Part shown: one piece after another, positions 24,002 to 36,677 of the stretch
Position numbering within the stretch: the first letter of the stretch is position 1
How the letters are laid out: every line of letters begins with the position of its first letter
Assembly (NCBI RefSeq): GCF_932526225.1
Contig: NC_064042.1
Coordinates: forward strand, 8,900,540-8,964,539
Direction of reading: 5' to 3'
DNA length: 64,000 bases
Source: Nematostella vectensis
Taxonomy: Eukaryota; Cnidaria; Anthozoa; Actiniaria; Edwardsiidae
Made by a program: the position numbers and the translations under genes
The notes under the pieces: generated by a model
The model's database searches: none
What the model was told of the DNA's origin: nothing
Seen by the model: the letters and a program-made list of their open reading frames with translations, nothing else

Positions 24002-24866
24002 ATATGAACTGAAAAGGATACTTCAAGATCCTTAAAAAAGAAATGACTCAGTATCCCCCGCACTCCCCCCATCCAGCTACCAGTCTGTAGTTTTTTTTAT
24101 CCAGCAATATAGGTATAGTTCCAGTTGTATTTCACGTTTTTAGATAAAATATAGACCTAAATTGAAATTAACAAAACTAATTATTTTCTACTTCTAATCT
24201 GACTCACAACTCCAATAAATCAAGTACATAAATCGAAACTATTTGCAATAATGAGTAAATCATCTTGCACACAGAGCTCAAAAGTGCTCAGTTGGCCACA
24301 AGACAAAGATAAGGCAGACTTCCAATATGGTTTACAAACTGCATAGCACTGCCTGGCCAAGAATGCCGAGTGTTTTTTCTTTTCGGAAGAAAAGATAAAT
24401 ATTACTGTCCAGAAAATCACTTGACTAGTATTTTAGTAGCTACTACTATAGTCTACCTTTCCTGTAGGCAACTAAATTAGAACTTCCCATTTCTGGTACT
24501 ATATTCTTCACCATAGTTAAGTTAGGTTATCTTACTTAAAGGTCACACTCCCCACATAATACATTGCATTTCTCTTACATTAAAAGAAATTCTAATTGAT
24601 TATAGAATTAAATTTGGTTGAGAAAAAGTATCACCTTTAAAGATTCTTTGTCAGCTGTCATTTTGTCATCAAAAAGCAAAATACTGAAATGTAGTGAGAA
24701 GTAAAAAGCATCCATTTCCATCAGCTGACTATGAAAGGCTGCAATAATTTTAGTATAAAAGTTTCATAGATTGTATTTTCAAGATTCCATAGCATAATCA
24801 TTCTTTAAAATTTAAATGAAAACAAATTTTGGCTGGCTAGTGCTCTTTAAGTCTTGTTACAGCAGC

Positions 24867-24969
24867 CTTTAAGCACAGGTAGCCCAAGCTCACTAAGTCT
24901 TCGTTTAGTATTAATTGTATATACTAAATTAAGACATATAGTGAGCTTGGGCTACTTGTGACTTTAAGG
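24867..24969. mobile_element. ~100-bp palindromic MITE
   Basis: Left arm CCTTTAAGCACAGGTAGCCC continues into AAGCTCACTAAGTCTT. The right arm (AAGACATATAGTGAGCTTGG, then GCTACTTGTGACTTTAAGG) is its inverted copy, leaving a short AT-rich loop. The element is almost entirely arm and non-coding. Confidence 0.75.
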
Positions 24970-25523
24970 ACATGCTTTATAGATAAATGATATCATATGA
25001 TATTACCATTATGGTTGTCCAGGCAAATAGCTGGTTTGATTTGTCCCAGCTTGTGTTACAAAAACAAGGTAATACTCCCCCCCCCCCCTCCCCCCAAAAA
25101 AAATAAAATGAGATGCACTCTTTAGTAGCGAACTAAATCTGCTTGAAGATCTATCATTGAGAAGAATAAAAATGGATATTGTTGTGCTATTTAACATCTA
25201 TCCATGAAAATTCTGACTATACAAGGTCATATTTTCTATTAGTTTAAAATATCACACACACAAAAAAAAAACTAGGATAACATAACATCAGGCAAGTCAT
25301 ACCCAGGAACCATTTTGGAAATATAGTTATCTACAAGAGTCACTTTTACTGTCGGATAGATTAAATTACTAAGTAATTCAAGTGGGTTTACTGAAATTTG
25401 CATGAGAGATTTGGATAAGAATTTCCCCATGTGAGTCATAAGCTTTAACTTATGAACGGCAGGTCTATAGAAGGCATAGGGGTGACAATTCTATCCAAAG
25501 AACTGTTTCTGCCATAATGCAAT

Positions 25524-25762
25524 AAAAGCCACATTGTCACCAGTTTACTTCCAGTCGATTACATAACAATCTCTGATGATTTTTATCAGAAAACATGAAA
25601 AATATTTTAAAATTGCAAAAGCAGTGTGTCTACTTATTTCTTTGAGGATGTGAATGATAATTTAGAGCGGATGGCCTGTTAAATAGCATAGATTCATTTA
25701 TCTCTAGTTGGTTGAGATTTCCGTCGGCCCTTCAGAAGTAAACTGGTGACAATGCAGCTTTA
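25524..25762. mobile_element. MITE, AAGCCGCATTGTCACC family, copy 3
   Basis: The ends AAAGCCACATTGTCACCAGT and ACTGGTGACAATGCAGCTTT are diverged from copies 1 and 2. The interior runs in the opposite orientation to those copies. It lies downstream of Nck. Confidence 0.8.
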
Positions 25763-26077
25763 AGTCTTCTAACTCAAGTTATCATGTCACAGGTTTTATA
25801 ATCTAAGCTATTTTACAGTAAATAATAAAATATTATACACAAACTGGAATTTTGATAAAATACTGTATAAAACTTATGTATTCAAAACAAGCCCCCTCTA
25901 AATTAATCTCTTTTGATAAATGTGAAGTACAGTAAACAGATGAACTTACAAGGGGGGCTACTAATGTAAAGGAATTAATGTAAAATAAAACAAGTTCCTT
26001 CATAGGATTTTCTACTTACACGCGACTATTGTGCATGATTATGGTATTCATTTTGTTGTGATTCCATGTATCAGTGA

Positions 26078-28988
26078 TCATAAGTCAACAGGTTTAATCA
26101 GATAGATTTTTTCTTCTTTTTCATTGGTGAATATTGGAGATTTCTTGTAGTGTTCGATTAGCAAGTCCATTGTGATAAAGGTGCGCTGTCCTATCTTGAA
26201 GCCACTTGTATCCTGAGATTGAACTCTGAAGTGTTTGATTCTGTCCGGGGCTTTCAGTGAAATGGAATAATCACCACTCTGTTAGAAATAATCATATTTT
26301 AGTCACCATACATACAACAACAGGGTGTAGCAAATTCTCCTTGGGGATGGAGGGATTTGAAAGTTGGCTGCACTCTACTATACTAAAAGGAACTAAAAAT
26401 TGTACTTTCTCTATACTGTATGCCTTCCCTGGAGGCAAGTTCAAACTCAATGCTGCTGTCATGGTAAGGGGTTTCAGTTTATCAATTGCAGGACAATAGG
26501 ATTAAAGGAGTCAGACCATTTTGCAAAAAAGAATTGGAGTTTAAAATAATCCATGTGATAGTTAGTTACCAAATACTGTAAGAAAAAAAGGGACAACACA
26601 GCAATGATAAATGTGCTTTTTACAAGCCTCCAAAACTCAAAATTCATAAAGAATTGAGCAAATTTTCATTTTTGAATTTGGAATTTGATAAAGTGTGTTT
26701 GTAACATTGGTAGGATACATATTCTTAGTGGGGCTTCCTCCCTCTATTCTCATTGTCTTTTCACAGCCGACAAAGCATCCTCGGGGAGCCAGGGCATCGC
26801 AGAGCAGAAAGAGCACTGAAAGACGCCCTGGGCAACTGCTCTGTAAAACCCATTTCTAAAAGGGTTTCTAATCCAATTAGTTGCCTGAATAGACTGTAAA
26901 AACAGTCTCGAAATTTACATATCAAGAGGAAAAAGACTAAACATAACAAAAATTCTATGGAAAGGCTTAAATTATTCTAGATAATTTAATGGTTGAGTCA
27001 AGTTTGGGGGATTTTACTTGAACTCTATTTAATTAACCTTCGATGTACAAAATAATTCTGATCGAGAAATCAAAGACATTTGAAATGAGTACAGTATGAG
27101 CCTCGTCACAGACTAAAAGTACTACAACGTTTCTGTGGTATATTTCGTATCGCAATGATGCACAAAATCGTTCATTTCTAGCAAGAACCTGAGTCCCGAA
27201 AAAAATTCTGAAGTCGGTGTTCCACTTTTCAATAATCCTTATCCATGTCAGGGCATTCTCCGATGTACCCAGAAGGTATATTACCTGCTATTTCATAATT
27301 GAGCTGAGCGGGCAAAGACCTGATCGAAAATTGTGTCCAAGTTTCTCTCTGCTCGTGCAACCCTTCGCAGACTCCAGACAAAACCTGATCTTGAGACTTT
27401 TACCAAACCGAGTAGGCTTTGCTATTTAGGTGTTTGTGAAGTGTTTCTGAGCGTGACGTCTGTCTGCTTTTCTAATTAACAAGGATAGCTCTGATTGGTC
27501 TCATTTTAATTTAATTATTATGAGAACAACCAGAAAGCGACTTTGATTTAATTTTTAGAAATGGGTTTTACAGAGCAGTTGCTCAGGGCGTCTTTCAGTT
27601 CTCTTTCTTTCTCACACGCTCCCTGTGTGCCCAATCTCGGCGATGCCCTGGGTCCCCAAAGATGCTGACAAAGCATAGCATAGTGAGCCAAACCCCGTGA
27701 ACAATACAGTACCTAAACAAGAACTGAAGACTGGGAAAATAAATCAACACAAGGTTAAAATGGTATGTTTTCTGCCTCTGTGAAAAACAGAGTAGTTGAT
27801 GTTTTAAGTGTTAATCCTTTGTCAGAGCAAAGAGATGCATAGCAAAGCTGGGTTTTATCTGAGTCTTCATGGCAACGCCATTGACTTGCTTTTAAAAGTC
27901 ACAATTTCCTGCAAGCTTTTGCCCTGATGAACGGTTAAACCTCGAAACGTCAGTGAAAACTGACATATCATTTCAACCTTGTGTTAATTTATTTCCCTAG
28001 TTATTCTACAGCTTGTCTGTAGTTTTTCTATTCATAATAGCACTGAAGATTGTTTTCCACATACCGTTGTTTCACTTTCCCTGACCAAGAAATCTCCATC
28101 AGTTCCATGGTTCAAGAGAAGCTGTTCGCCCTGTCTTCTTGAAATTCTCCCCCAGAACCATTCCTGATTAACAAATGGTAGCCCCTGATGAGACGGCAGA
28201 ATTTTCCGTTCAAATGAGAGTGAAGTCTCAGTCTGCGGCACTGGGATCTTGTCGGAAATTTCATTAGGGAACCTACGCTGTGTGGGTGTTGTTGGCTGTT
28301 CGTCTGAAACTGGTTTCACATAGTTTTTAGGCACCAGACCTTTAGACCCATCCTGCTTCTTTGCAAACCACCAATCAGGGTCTCCATCAGGTTGCTTAAT
28401 AACGTCCAAAACTTCACCTTTTTCAAAATTCAACTCTTCAGAATTAGGAGACTGAAACTGATAGAGAGTTATAACCTTGAGTAGTGGTACACTTTCCAGT
28501 TCAGTTATTTGGTCCTCAGCGTAGTTTGATGGGAACCAGCCCTGCCGTGTTCCAATAAACCCCTTCCACCATCCATCGCCTTCTTTTTCTAACACATGAA
28601 TAAGGTCTCCCTTAGTCAGCTGAAGCTCATCAACATGTATAGGCTGATAACTGAACTTGGCTTTGACAATACACAATGTCTTCTGTGGAGTCATGACTGA
28701 CTCGGGCGTGCAGTACTGGTTAGAGTCGTTATCGTAGCCGTTAGTATCTGACGAACTCTTCTTCTTGTCCTTTTTAAAGAACTGCTTAATTTTCGTCTTT
28801 TTCATGGCGTCCTTACGACCCACGTAGTTAGAGGGCACATATCCCTCCACGTTTTGGTCATTCCTCACCTTCCACCATGTCTGGGAATCATCGACAATCA
28901 CTAGCTTGTCATTTTTTTTTATCGACAGTTCCTCCTTTTCGTGTGCTTTGTAGTCATAGAGTGCTATTGCTATGGACTCTTCACTCAT
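26078..28988 (-). CDS. NCK: Nck SH2/SH3 adaptor protein
   Basis: A cytoplasmic adaptor that links phosphotyrosine sites to actin regulators (WASP/PAK-type proline-rich partners, known for the family). Two coding exons, 28065-28988 (308 codons) and 26078-26278 (66 codons plus stop), join in phase 0 to give 374 aa; vertebrate Nck is about 377 aa. Visible domains are three SH3 domains and one SH2. SH3-1 is at about residues 5-58 (ALYDY, TWWKV, GYVPSNY), SH3-2 at about 104-158 (GDGWWKG, GWFPSNY) and SH3-3 at about 170-226 (ALYQF-like ITLYQF, DPDWW, LVPKNY). The SH2 runs from about residue 277 to the end, with phosphotyrosine Arg303 in FLVRES. The intron splits the SH2 right after the FLVRES strand. 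The start MSEES is preceded directly by TTTTTTTTTTCAG, so a non-coding 5' exon lies upstream, not located. A lysine-rich linker follows SH3-1. Confidence 0.97.
26764..27672. repeat. Fold-back pair of ~110-bp repeats in the Nck intron
   Basis: The left arm (about 26764-26862: GACAAAGCATCCTCGGGGAG to AAAACCCATTTCTAAAAG) returns inverted at about 27556-27672 (TTTTAGAAATGGGTTTTACA to TGCTGACAAAGCA). The shared core is GAAAGACGCCCTGRGCAACTGCTCTGT. The arms are about 700 bp apart with no ORF between them. This could be a fold-back transposon or two opposed copies of one repeat. Because it lies inside a pre-mRNA, the arms could pair. Confidence 0.75.
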
Positions 28989-31917
28989 CTGAAAAAAAAA
29001 AGCGAAAATAATTAGCTTACAACTCAAAGATCAGAGCTTTATTTATATTTATTTATATCTGATGCATTGTAACAAAGGAAACTTACAACCCCCAGAAATA
29101 TGAGCAATTGTGAAATTTAAATTGCATTAAAACAGCTGAATTATAAAGAAACAAACTGAGCAAATATTTTTTGTTCCACTGTAGGATACCAGAAAAGATC
29201 CATTTCCCAATAGTGTGATTTTTCTCAGTCCATCCATAGGAATTTCTACCTCTAAAAGTGGCAAAAACACAGACCTGTGTCAGGCAATTTTACATATAGC
29301 CCAGTCAACCATCTAAAAGAATGGGCAACAAAATGAAACTGAGAGTAATAAGGAGCCAAGTGTAGTCTCTTTATAGTATATAAGTCAAAAACACGAAATG
29401 TCCAAACATTTCTAACAGGTACATAACTTGACTGTAAAATGCTTCTCTTATATGAAAAGCCAGTGATTGTCGCAAAGATACTAAAGCTTGTAAACAACTT
29501 AATAATTCATGTCACACTTTGGGTTAGTTTGATGTAAGCAACTCACAAGATTATTCCTGTGCTAATTATATTCTAATTAATCTCAATTTTCTTTATAATT
29601 TTGTGTAATCAATGGAAATGAATCAAAAGCTAATTTAAAATTCACAGTAACACATTTTGGTCACAGTGGGTTGTCTGGCCACTGGAATGTTAAATAGTTC
29701 TATACATCCTGAATCTTTTTACACACAAACATGACATAATCTTAACTGTATAGATTAAAGCTTTTTTATAAAATAAATAAACAAACATATGCTAAAAAAA
29801 GACTACAACTGATACTTTAAAACTTTGTTTATGTCTTGTGGTTAAAATTAATATGCAATAAGCTTTGTTATTGTATCCACCAAATGGAAGTGTGAAGTGT
29901 CATGTACACAACGCTTTTAGGAAGACAGGAAACATGCTGATACTATATTAGAATAGTGGTGACAATGTATCATATAACTATTTCTTGTAAGCTACCAGGC
30001 CATGTTACAATCATTGGCAGATTTTGCCAACAAAGGGACACCACGAACTCCCATATAAGGGCTCATTCTAAAAGCTGATTATTTTATTGCTAGACTAATT
30101 TAATAAAAACACCCATGGTAAATGTAAAAAGGATATACTAATTGCTCGCTGGAATTTAAAGAATGGGAAGTATATAAGGGCGAATCGCCTGAATGGGCAA
30201 ATTTTGGAACATTGTAAGTTGAGATTGTTAGATATTTAAGATGAAACTGTTGGTTTGGTAATAAATTCTACAACCAAACTCTTATTTTTTCTATGTATAA
30301 GAAATGATAAGTACTTAAAGATAGCCTATGACTACTAAGACTTATAAATTCTGATACCAATGACGAGTATAGATTAAAAAATTGCTAAGTCAACGACACA
30401 GCTTTTCGATGTTATTGCGCAAAACAGATGTAAATCCTTGTTATACATGCGAACGAATCCAATTATAGACGTTACCTCGATTGGCTTGCTTTCGCTTTCC
30501 AGAATCTTTTGTTAATACTTAAGGTTTGATCCACGAGGTAGTATCAATATGGGATTCATTTTCTAGGGCTTAAATGTTAGTTCAGTTGAATTAAGACCAC
30601 CACTATCTTACAAAACAACACTCAGTCGTTAACATCGCAATGACGAAATAACAAATTGTCCAAAGAATCTAATTTCCCGTGCCCATTTTATTAAACATCT
30701 TCGATGATAATTTCCTTCACGTTTCAGGAGAGTTAACCAAATCACAAACCGAAAGCTATGAATACAAACCAAGCGAATAGACAGCGAACCAGCGAAGTGT
30801 GATGGAATAAAAACTTTCTTGTTCGTTACATGATAACGCGTGCATATAAAAGCTCTCACAAAGTTATCTCTATCATAATAATAACCTCAAATCTAGGTAT
30901 GCACAATATCTGTTATCTAACCAAGGCAGATCTAAGGATCAAGTACATAAGAAACCTTACAGAGTAAAATAATTCAACCGAGAGCGTAGACTATCACTTA
31001 TTTGAACAGAGCAGTGTGAACATAGCAAGATTTCTACCAACCTTTGCCGGTGCGAACACATTGATTCAACCCTCAAACCATATAGATGATGATAAATGAC
31101 AGTTTCCTTATACAAATGAGAAGCCAAAGGATCTAGATTGCCTAAGTTGGGATACAGGAAGCACCAAACGTTAAATTTCGGAGAAATTTTCAAAAAATTC
31201 CACGTTCCTCCTAGCACAGCCGACGTAGCTTCCTGTCAAATATACACCCATGTCACGTGACAAAGAGAACTGGGGAAACGGGTGAATGAACACGGCCCAA
31301 ATACCACAGGGCTCCCGTTCGTTCGCTGATGCCTCGTGAACACAGTGGAAAAATATATTTTTCGCAGCGCATTTTCCCCTTCCAATCTTTCAACTGTGAT
31401 ACAACCATAGGAAAAACATGAATTAGGGCCGGCCAAGGTGTTATATTATATTAGTATCACAGTGTTTGTAGGGACCAGGGAAATTGTTAAAAAAACACGA
31501 AGGCGCGGTAACGGACTAAGCCCCGCCCCCATTTTAAAAATGGAAGAAAGTCCGATATGGCGGCTATTATCACAGCCAAGTCAAGAAAGAATGCCCCAAA
31601 TCCAATAGTGGAGCTTTTCCAATAGTGGAGCCTGTACAGAGACAATAACTGCAACAGGCGTTGTGTGATGGGGGACAACATTTTGAATATTTACATCAAG
31701 TATTCATACAACAATACTATACAACAGTTTATTTCTCCAACTGTCAAATTTTTCACCAGTTAAGTTATTATACATTACTTATATCATCTGTACAAAGATT
31801 AAAACCAGCACAACATTCAACACCATGACACGTATACTAAAATGCTGAGATTTTTTTTCTTTTTTTTCAGGCAGAGCCAGGCATGTGTGTAGGATCAATA
31901 CCAGGAATACGTTTTGC
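28989..31917. other. Nck 5' region and gap to UBAC2; no coding exon seen
   Basis: This must contain the Nck non-coding first exon(s) and promoter, which I could not place. No ORF here has a recognisable domain. A minus-strand AATAAA (TTTATT at 31728-31733) lies about 185 bp past the UBAC2 stop codon and is a good poly(A) signal for it. Confidence 0.6.
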
Positions 31918-34900
31918 TCATGAGGCATTGGCTAATAGCACATTAGTGGCAGTGTTTATGTCATTATTTGTCACTGTTAGAGCATGAAGGACATCTTGTC
32001 TGGAAAACCCCATCTCAACAAGAGTCTGTACCTGCAGGGCAAACAAAAATACTTTGTGAACATTACAAGGACAATCAAAACATAAATTGTGAACATTACA
32101 AGGACAATCAAAACATAAATTGTGAACATTACAAGGACAATCAAAACATAAATTGTGAACATTACAAGGACAATCAAAACATAAATTGTGAACATTACAA
32201 GGACAATCAAAACATAAATTGTGAACATTACAAGGACAATCAAAACATAAATTGTGAACATTACAAGGACAATCAAAACATAAATTGTGAACATTACAAG
32301 GACAATCAAAACATAAATTGTGAACATTACAAGGACAATCAAAACATAAATTGTGAACATTACAAGGACAATCAAAACATAAATTGTGAACATTACAAGG
32401 ACAATCAAAACATAAATTGTGAACATTACAAGGACAATCAAAACATAAATTGTGAACATTACAAGGATTTTTATTCAGAGTGACAGGAGCGAAAAATGGA
32501 AAAGTTCAAATTATAAGGTTTGAAAAGTTCAAGGTATAGTAAGACTCTTGATTTGTATGAAATTTCCAAATCTGGGCAAAATTGCTACTTTTTTCATGAT
32601 CTATATGGCATCTTTGCTCAATCACATCTTAAGAACAGATCATCTACCAAAAAATACTAAAACTTCTTTTGTTTTATATTATGCAAGGAACCTCTATGCA
32701 AAATATGAAACAAAATGTAAGCTACATAACACAACCATTTTAATTTTGACATTTTTTGCTCCTGTCATTCAGAGAAGACCTACCTGATCCTCTGAAACTT
32801 CAGCGGTTGGTTGCTGTTGGGGAATATCCCCATTCTCATGGCCGTTCATTAAGCCCTGGTGTCCTGCACCAGGCTGGTTACCCCATAGCCACTCCCCAAG
32901 CCCTCCTGCGGGAACCATCACCTCAGAATAGCCTTGGCCTGCTCTAGCACGGTTCTATCACGCAAGGGAAACACCATGATTAAGATATATCTTCATGAAA
33001 ATAACACTTATCATTCTAGGAGAGTAAAATCATATTTTTCGCTAGCTCAATGCTATAAATGGAAATTGAATACACACTTAAAGTAAATCTTCTCAGCCCA
33101 AAGTGGATAAGACCAAGGGGAGGGAAGGCTATGAAAAGATATTAGGCATCACTTGCCTAAAGTATTATGAAAAAAATTCTAATATTACAAAAATATCCAG
33201 TAAGGAAAGAATGATTCATGCCACCAAAAGAAGTGAATAGAAGTGGGCGTCACTTGCCTAAAGTATGATGAAACAAATTCTAATATTGCAAAAATATCCA
33301 GTAAGGAAAGAATGATTCATGCCACCAAAAGAAGTGAATAGAAGTGGGCGTCACCTGCCTAAAGTATGATGAAACAAATTCTAATATTGCAAAAATATCC
33401 AGTAAGCAAAGAATGATTCATTCCACCAATAAAAGTGACATCCTGGCCCCTTTTTTTATAGGTTTTATAAAACAAACCAAAAATCTGTTGCTATCCCACC
33501 TGGGGATGTCCAATATTGGCTTGTGCTGCCATTCGTCTCATGATCTGCTGCTCATATAACTCCATCCGTTGCTGTTCCTGAATCTCCAGGGTGGCACCCA
33601 TAGGGAAAGCCTGCCGCGGCTCCAAAGTTGACTCTTCAAAATACCTCCCAAGCATTCTTGAGCACAGCCCAGTAAATATATCAGGAATTTTGAGCCACTG
33701 CTGCACGTAAGCAAAGTTGTGTTTGTAAAGCAAGCCAGAGACCTGTTGAGAGTGTAAAGTTTTATCAAATCAGCCATTTTCATTACACTGTAAATAGAGG
33801 ATTGGAGAAAGAAATTTCTGTTACTCTCTTCTTAAAGTAATGTCTGTCAACCTCAATCAATTTTATTGAATATATGCCATGTGTCAGCACAATATTTCAA
33901 GGTAAAATCGTAGTTCTAAGACCAATTTATGCTTTGTTGATTTCATAAGATGGGTAATATAATCACATGGTTTATGCATATTTTTGGAATTGAGTAGAAA
34001 TGTGATGAGGCCTATTCTTTTTCTAATATCATTTATAATAACATGTATGAGGTATGATGTCTCAAAAGACAAAGGTGTGTTGTCACATGGGTGGTCAGGG
34101 CCCTCAAAATTTCATAATGTACAATTAAAGTTCTCTTGTCGGGTCAAAACTTACTATACCACATGTTCCAGCTAGAAGGGATTCCTTGGTAGTAAACAGC
34201 AACTAGGTAAAATGATTCAGAAAAGTTATGTAATTTTCATAGTGTTAACACAGCATGGTTATATGGTTATAAGGAGACTAAACAAGCACCAGCTTTCTCA
34301 CCCTTCGGGAGAAGGATTTCTAATGCCCTATCCTACTGTCTGGCTATGCTCTTCAAGCCTTTTATATTATCTTTTTTGTATCACACTTTTGTCATCTATT
34401 GTATTGTGAATCCTACGCCCCACATGAAAATCAGCAGTTTTTATTTATTTAAAATCTGTTGTTGTGGTGAGGGTGTTTAAATAAAGATATACCTTAAGGC
34501 CTAAATTTTGACCACCAATACATGACTTGAATTAACAAATAAGAATACTGATCAGGTTTTAAATCTGCCAGATTTTGCCGGCTTTCTGGATTTTGGTGGC
34601 GAAAAAAAGCCTGCATACATATGAAAGGGGAATACAGAAAAAAAGAGCCGGCAAAGACCAGAAAACAGCCGGGACCCGGCTTCTATTTTGAACCCTGCTG
34701 ATGCCTGGCCCCTCCGCCACATCCCATGTTACATGGCACTGTAGGGTGTGGGGTAACTAACAACAACAACATTTTATTATCTTTTTTCACATTTAAGCAG
34801 AACCTGTCATTGGGACAGTATGCACTGTATGGTGCCATATTGTCTCCGGACGAATCATAGAAAAATACACCAGAAGAAAGAAATGCAGGGAGTGGAGATA

Positions 34901-36677
34901 TTGCTGCAAAACTGTACTGCTGCATAGATTATCTGATGCAGGCCTAAAGGCTTTACCTGCAGAGCAAGAAAGTAGCTTGGGATTTTGCTAGAAATGGGCA
35001 AGGCCAGTACAGTTATAGCAGCATCTACACTTGGGACATCCAGGTAGTAATAGACTAGAAATGCAAAGATCACGCCATATCTGCAGCACGGTTAAGAAAT
35101 ATATAACACAGCTGGGTGGGTGGGTGGGTGGGTGGGTGGGTGGGGGGTTAAGTGACAGTTCAGATTGTACAACTCTCTATGATAATCAATCACACATCTA
35201 CAACTTTACAATGAAGAATAATAGACTAATAATAGACTAACAGAAAAATAATCTTCATTAATAAATAGGATATGGTCCTGATGGAAGGGCTCCCAGCTCA
35301 TGCCCAAATGACCTCAATCCATACACTGTTACTAGCTGAAGTCCTGCCGCAATAACACTATTTGCAAAGACATGGCACTAAAAAAAAAAACTCACAATCA
35401 GTAAGTTCAACAGGAGTCAATTGGCATCGAATCTGGTTTTAAAGATTTTTTTTACCCCTTTTTCTTCTTATTTTAAGGGTACAAAATTGTCTGCTCTCTT
35501 GAACCTTTTGTGTTTAAATATCTTATCAGGGGAGTATCCCTCTCTCTGAAAAAGAAGCTAATGAGACATGATGAGAGCTTCTAGTAGTGCATTTTCAATT
35601 ACTATGAAAAAAAAATTCATCAGTTGCAAATTGGTAATGTGGATGAATCAAATATAATAAATATCATACTTACACAAAACTTCTTGGAACCAAACCTCCT
35701 TTCCAAAACCCGAAACCAGTAGAGCAATAGTGAGCCGCAAATCAAGTCCCGAGTTGAGGAAAAAGAAATGGTTGAGCTGAAGAATTGCCAGACCTGAGAT
35801 AAAGTATGAACAGTCAGGATACCTTTAATTATAAAAGGGACACCCTAAATTTGACAAAGACTGGCTGCTTGTTGGCTGGTTTTAAAAATCAGGGTTGCCT
35901 CTCATTTAGGGAAAAAAAGCCATTAAAATTCACATTATTCTGCCAAAATAACACTGAGTTTCCCTGCACATCTTTAACAAAGAAGGGTCAATACTGTTTT
36001 TTTTAATAATATTTTTTCCCAGTGTACTTTTATATCCATCACTCCTCAGAGATATATATCGCTGTGATTAAGGCTAAAACTCACAAATAGCTACTGTCAT
36101 ATGTTTTATACATCGGTTCCCCTTCCCCCTCCTTCGAGAGACCCTGGACCTGCCCCTGCTCCCTATCTTTGGTTTCCACCAGGCGGTCTCTCTCAGCAAC
36201 TGAGCTAGTTCAGATATATTTTCTTCGCTAGTGAGGCTACTATACCTTGGCATGTTGCACTAGATGGAGCCAATGAGAAGTAGAAAGAAACTTGTTGGCA
36301 GTTGATGAGGCAAGGAATATGTTAAGCAAGGAGGCTGATCCAGTGAGTATTAAGAAACTTTTGCTAACAGGAGTGCGGTCTGAAGAGCAAGGGTAAGGAT
36401 AAGCGTGGGTAAGTTATATAATAATGTAAACAGTCTTGCTTTATTGTTGTGATGTATGGATCAAAGCCATCTAGAAAATGAATGCAAAGGGATAATTATA
36501 AAGCAATGATCGCCTGGTCCAATTTTACGTTTTATATGGTTGACCATATCATATATTTCTTATACGCTATCGATTATCATTTAACTTATGTTGTAAACAG
36601 TCATAAACAAAAATGGCGGATGAAATGTCAAATGCTCTCTACTTACAAAATCCTTTATTTCTTGTCCCAGGAAACAT
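31918..36677 (-). CDS. UBAC2: UBA domain-containing protein 2 (rhomboid-like pseudoprotease)
   Basis: A predicted ER multi-pass membrane protein, rhomboid-like but inactive, with a ubiquitin-binding UBA domain. In vertebrates it acts in ER quality control and lipid-droplet protein targeting. Eight coding exons: 36647-36677, 36246-36379, 35674-35793, 35274-35377, 34918-35080, 33500-33742, 32784-32954 and 31918-32031 (1080 nt, 359 aa; the human protein is 344). The start MFPGTRNKGFYRTPVSKS aligns with the family's N-terminus, as do ERRFGSKKF, LPSGPYGVIFAF, VSGLLY and MGATLEIQEQQRMELYEQQ. The last exon is the UBA domain (LVEMGFSRQDVLHAL, NDINTATNVLL). Intron 4 (35081-35273) has U12-type signals. 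The exon around 34918 is the least certain. An alternative uses donor GTAAAG at 34956, a 37-bp intron and a 51-nt exon (34869-34919), and is also in frame. I prefer the unspliced version. Confidence 0.93.
32055..32468. repeat. 33-bp minisatellite, 12 near-identical copies
   Basis: The unit contains AAGGACAATCAAAACATAAA followed by TTGTGAACATTAC. Twelve full copies and one partial show no visible differences, so the array is young or homogenised. It lies in the last intron of UBAC2, about 20 bp upstream of the UBA exon acceptor. A 33-bp unit without stops leaves ORFs of 160-171 aa open on both strands. These are artefacts of the repeat, since the real gene splices across it. Confidence 0.95.
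33140..33455. repeat. ~102-bp tandem repeat, three copies
   Basis: Successive copies share GAAAGAATGATTCATGCCAC, AGAAGTGAATAGAAGTGGGC and CACTTGCCTAAAGTATGATG at a spacing of about 102 bp. The array is in the UBAC2 intron between exons 33500-33742 and 32784-32954, and does not include a splice site. Confidence 0.85.
35081..35273 (-). other. Probable U12-type (AT-AG) intron in UBAC2
   Basis: The intron begins ATATCCTA right after a CC that completes a Pro codon with the A of the next exon. No GT lies nearby that would preserve the conserved LPSGPYGVIF join. Close to the 3' end is TTTCTTAAC, a near-perfect U12 branch site, 10 nt before the CAG acceptor. It is 193 bp long with a (GGGT)n run inside. 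Both U12 signals plus family alignment across the junction support minor-spliceosome splicing. Confidence 0.85.

Larger units (their letters stand above)
22567..26077. other. Intergenic between homeobox gene and Nck; MITEs only
   Basis: This is the 5' flank of the homeobox gene and the 3' flank of Nck. No coding exon with a domain or matched splice sites was seen. Three inverted-repeat elements are listed separately (23736-24001, 24867-24969, 25524-25762). Confidence 0.6.

Noticed and set aside
31968-32483. 171-aa plus-strand and 160-aa minus-strand repetitive ORFs
   Set aside because: Both are read-throughs of the 33-bp minisatellite inside a UBAC2 intron; a unit length divisible by three keeps frames open.
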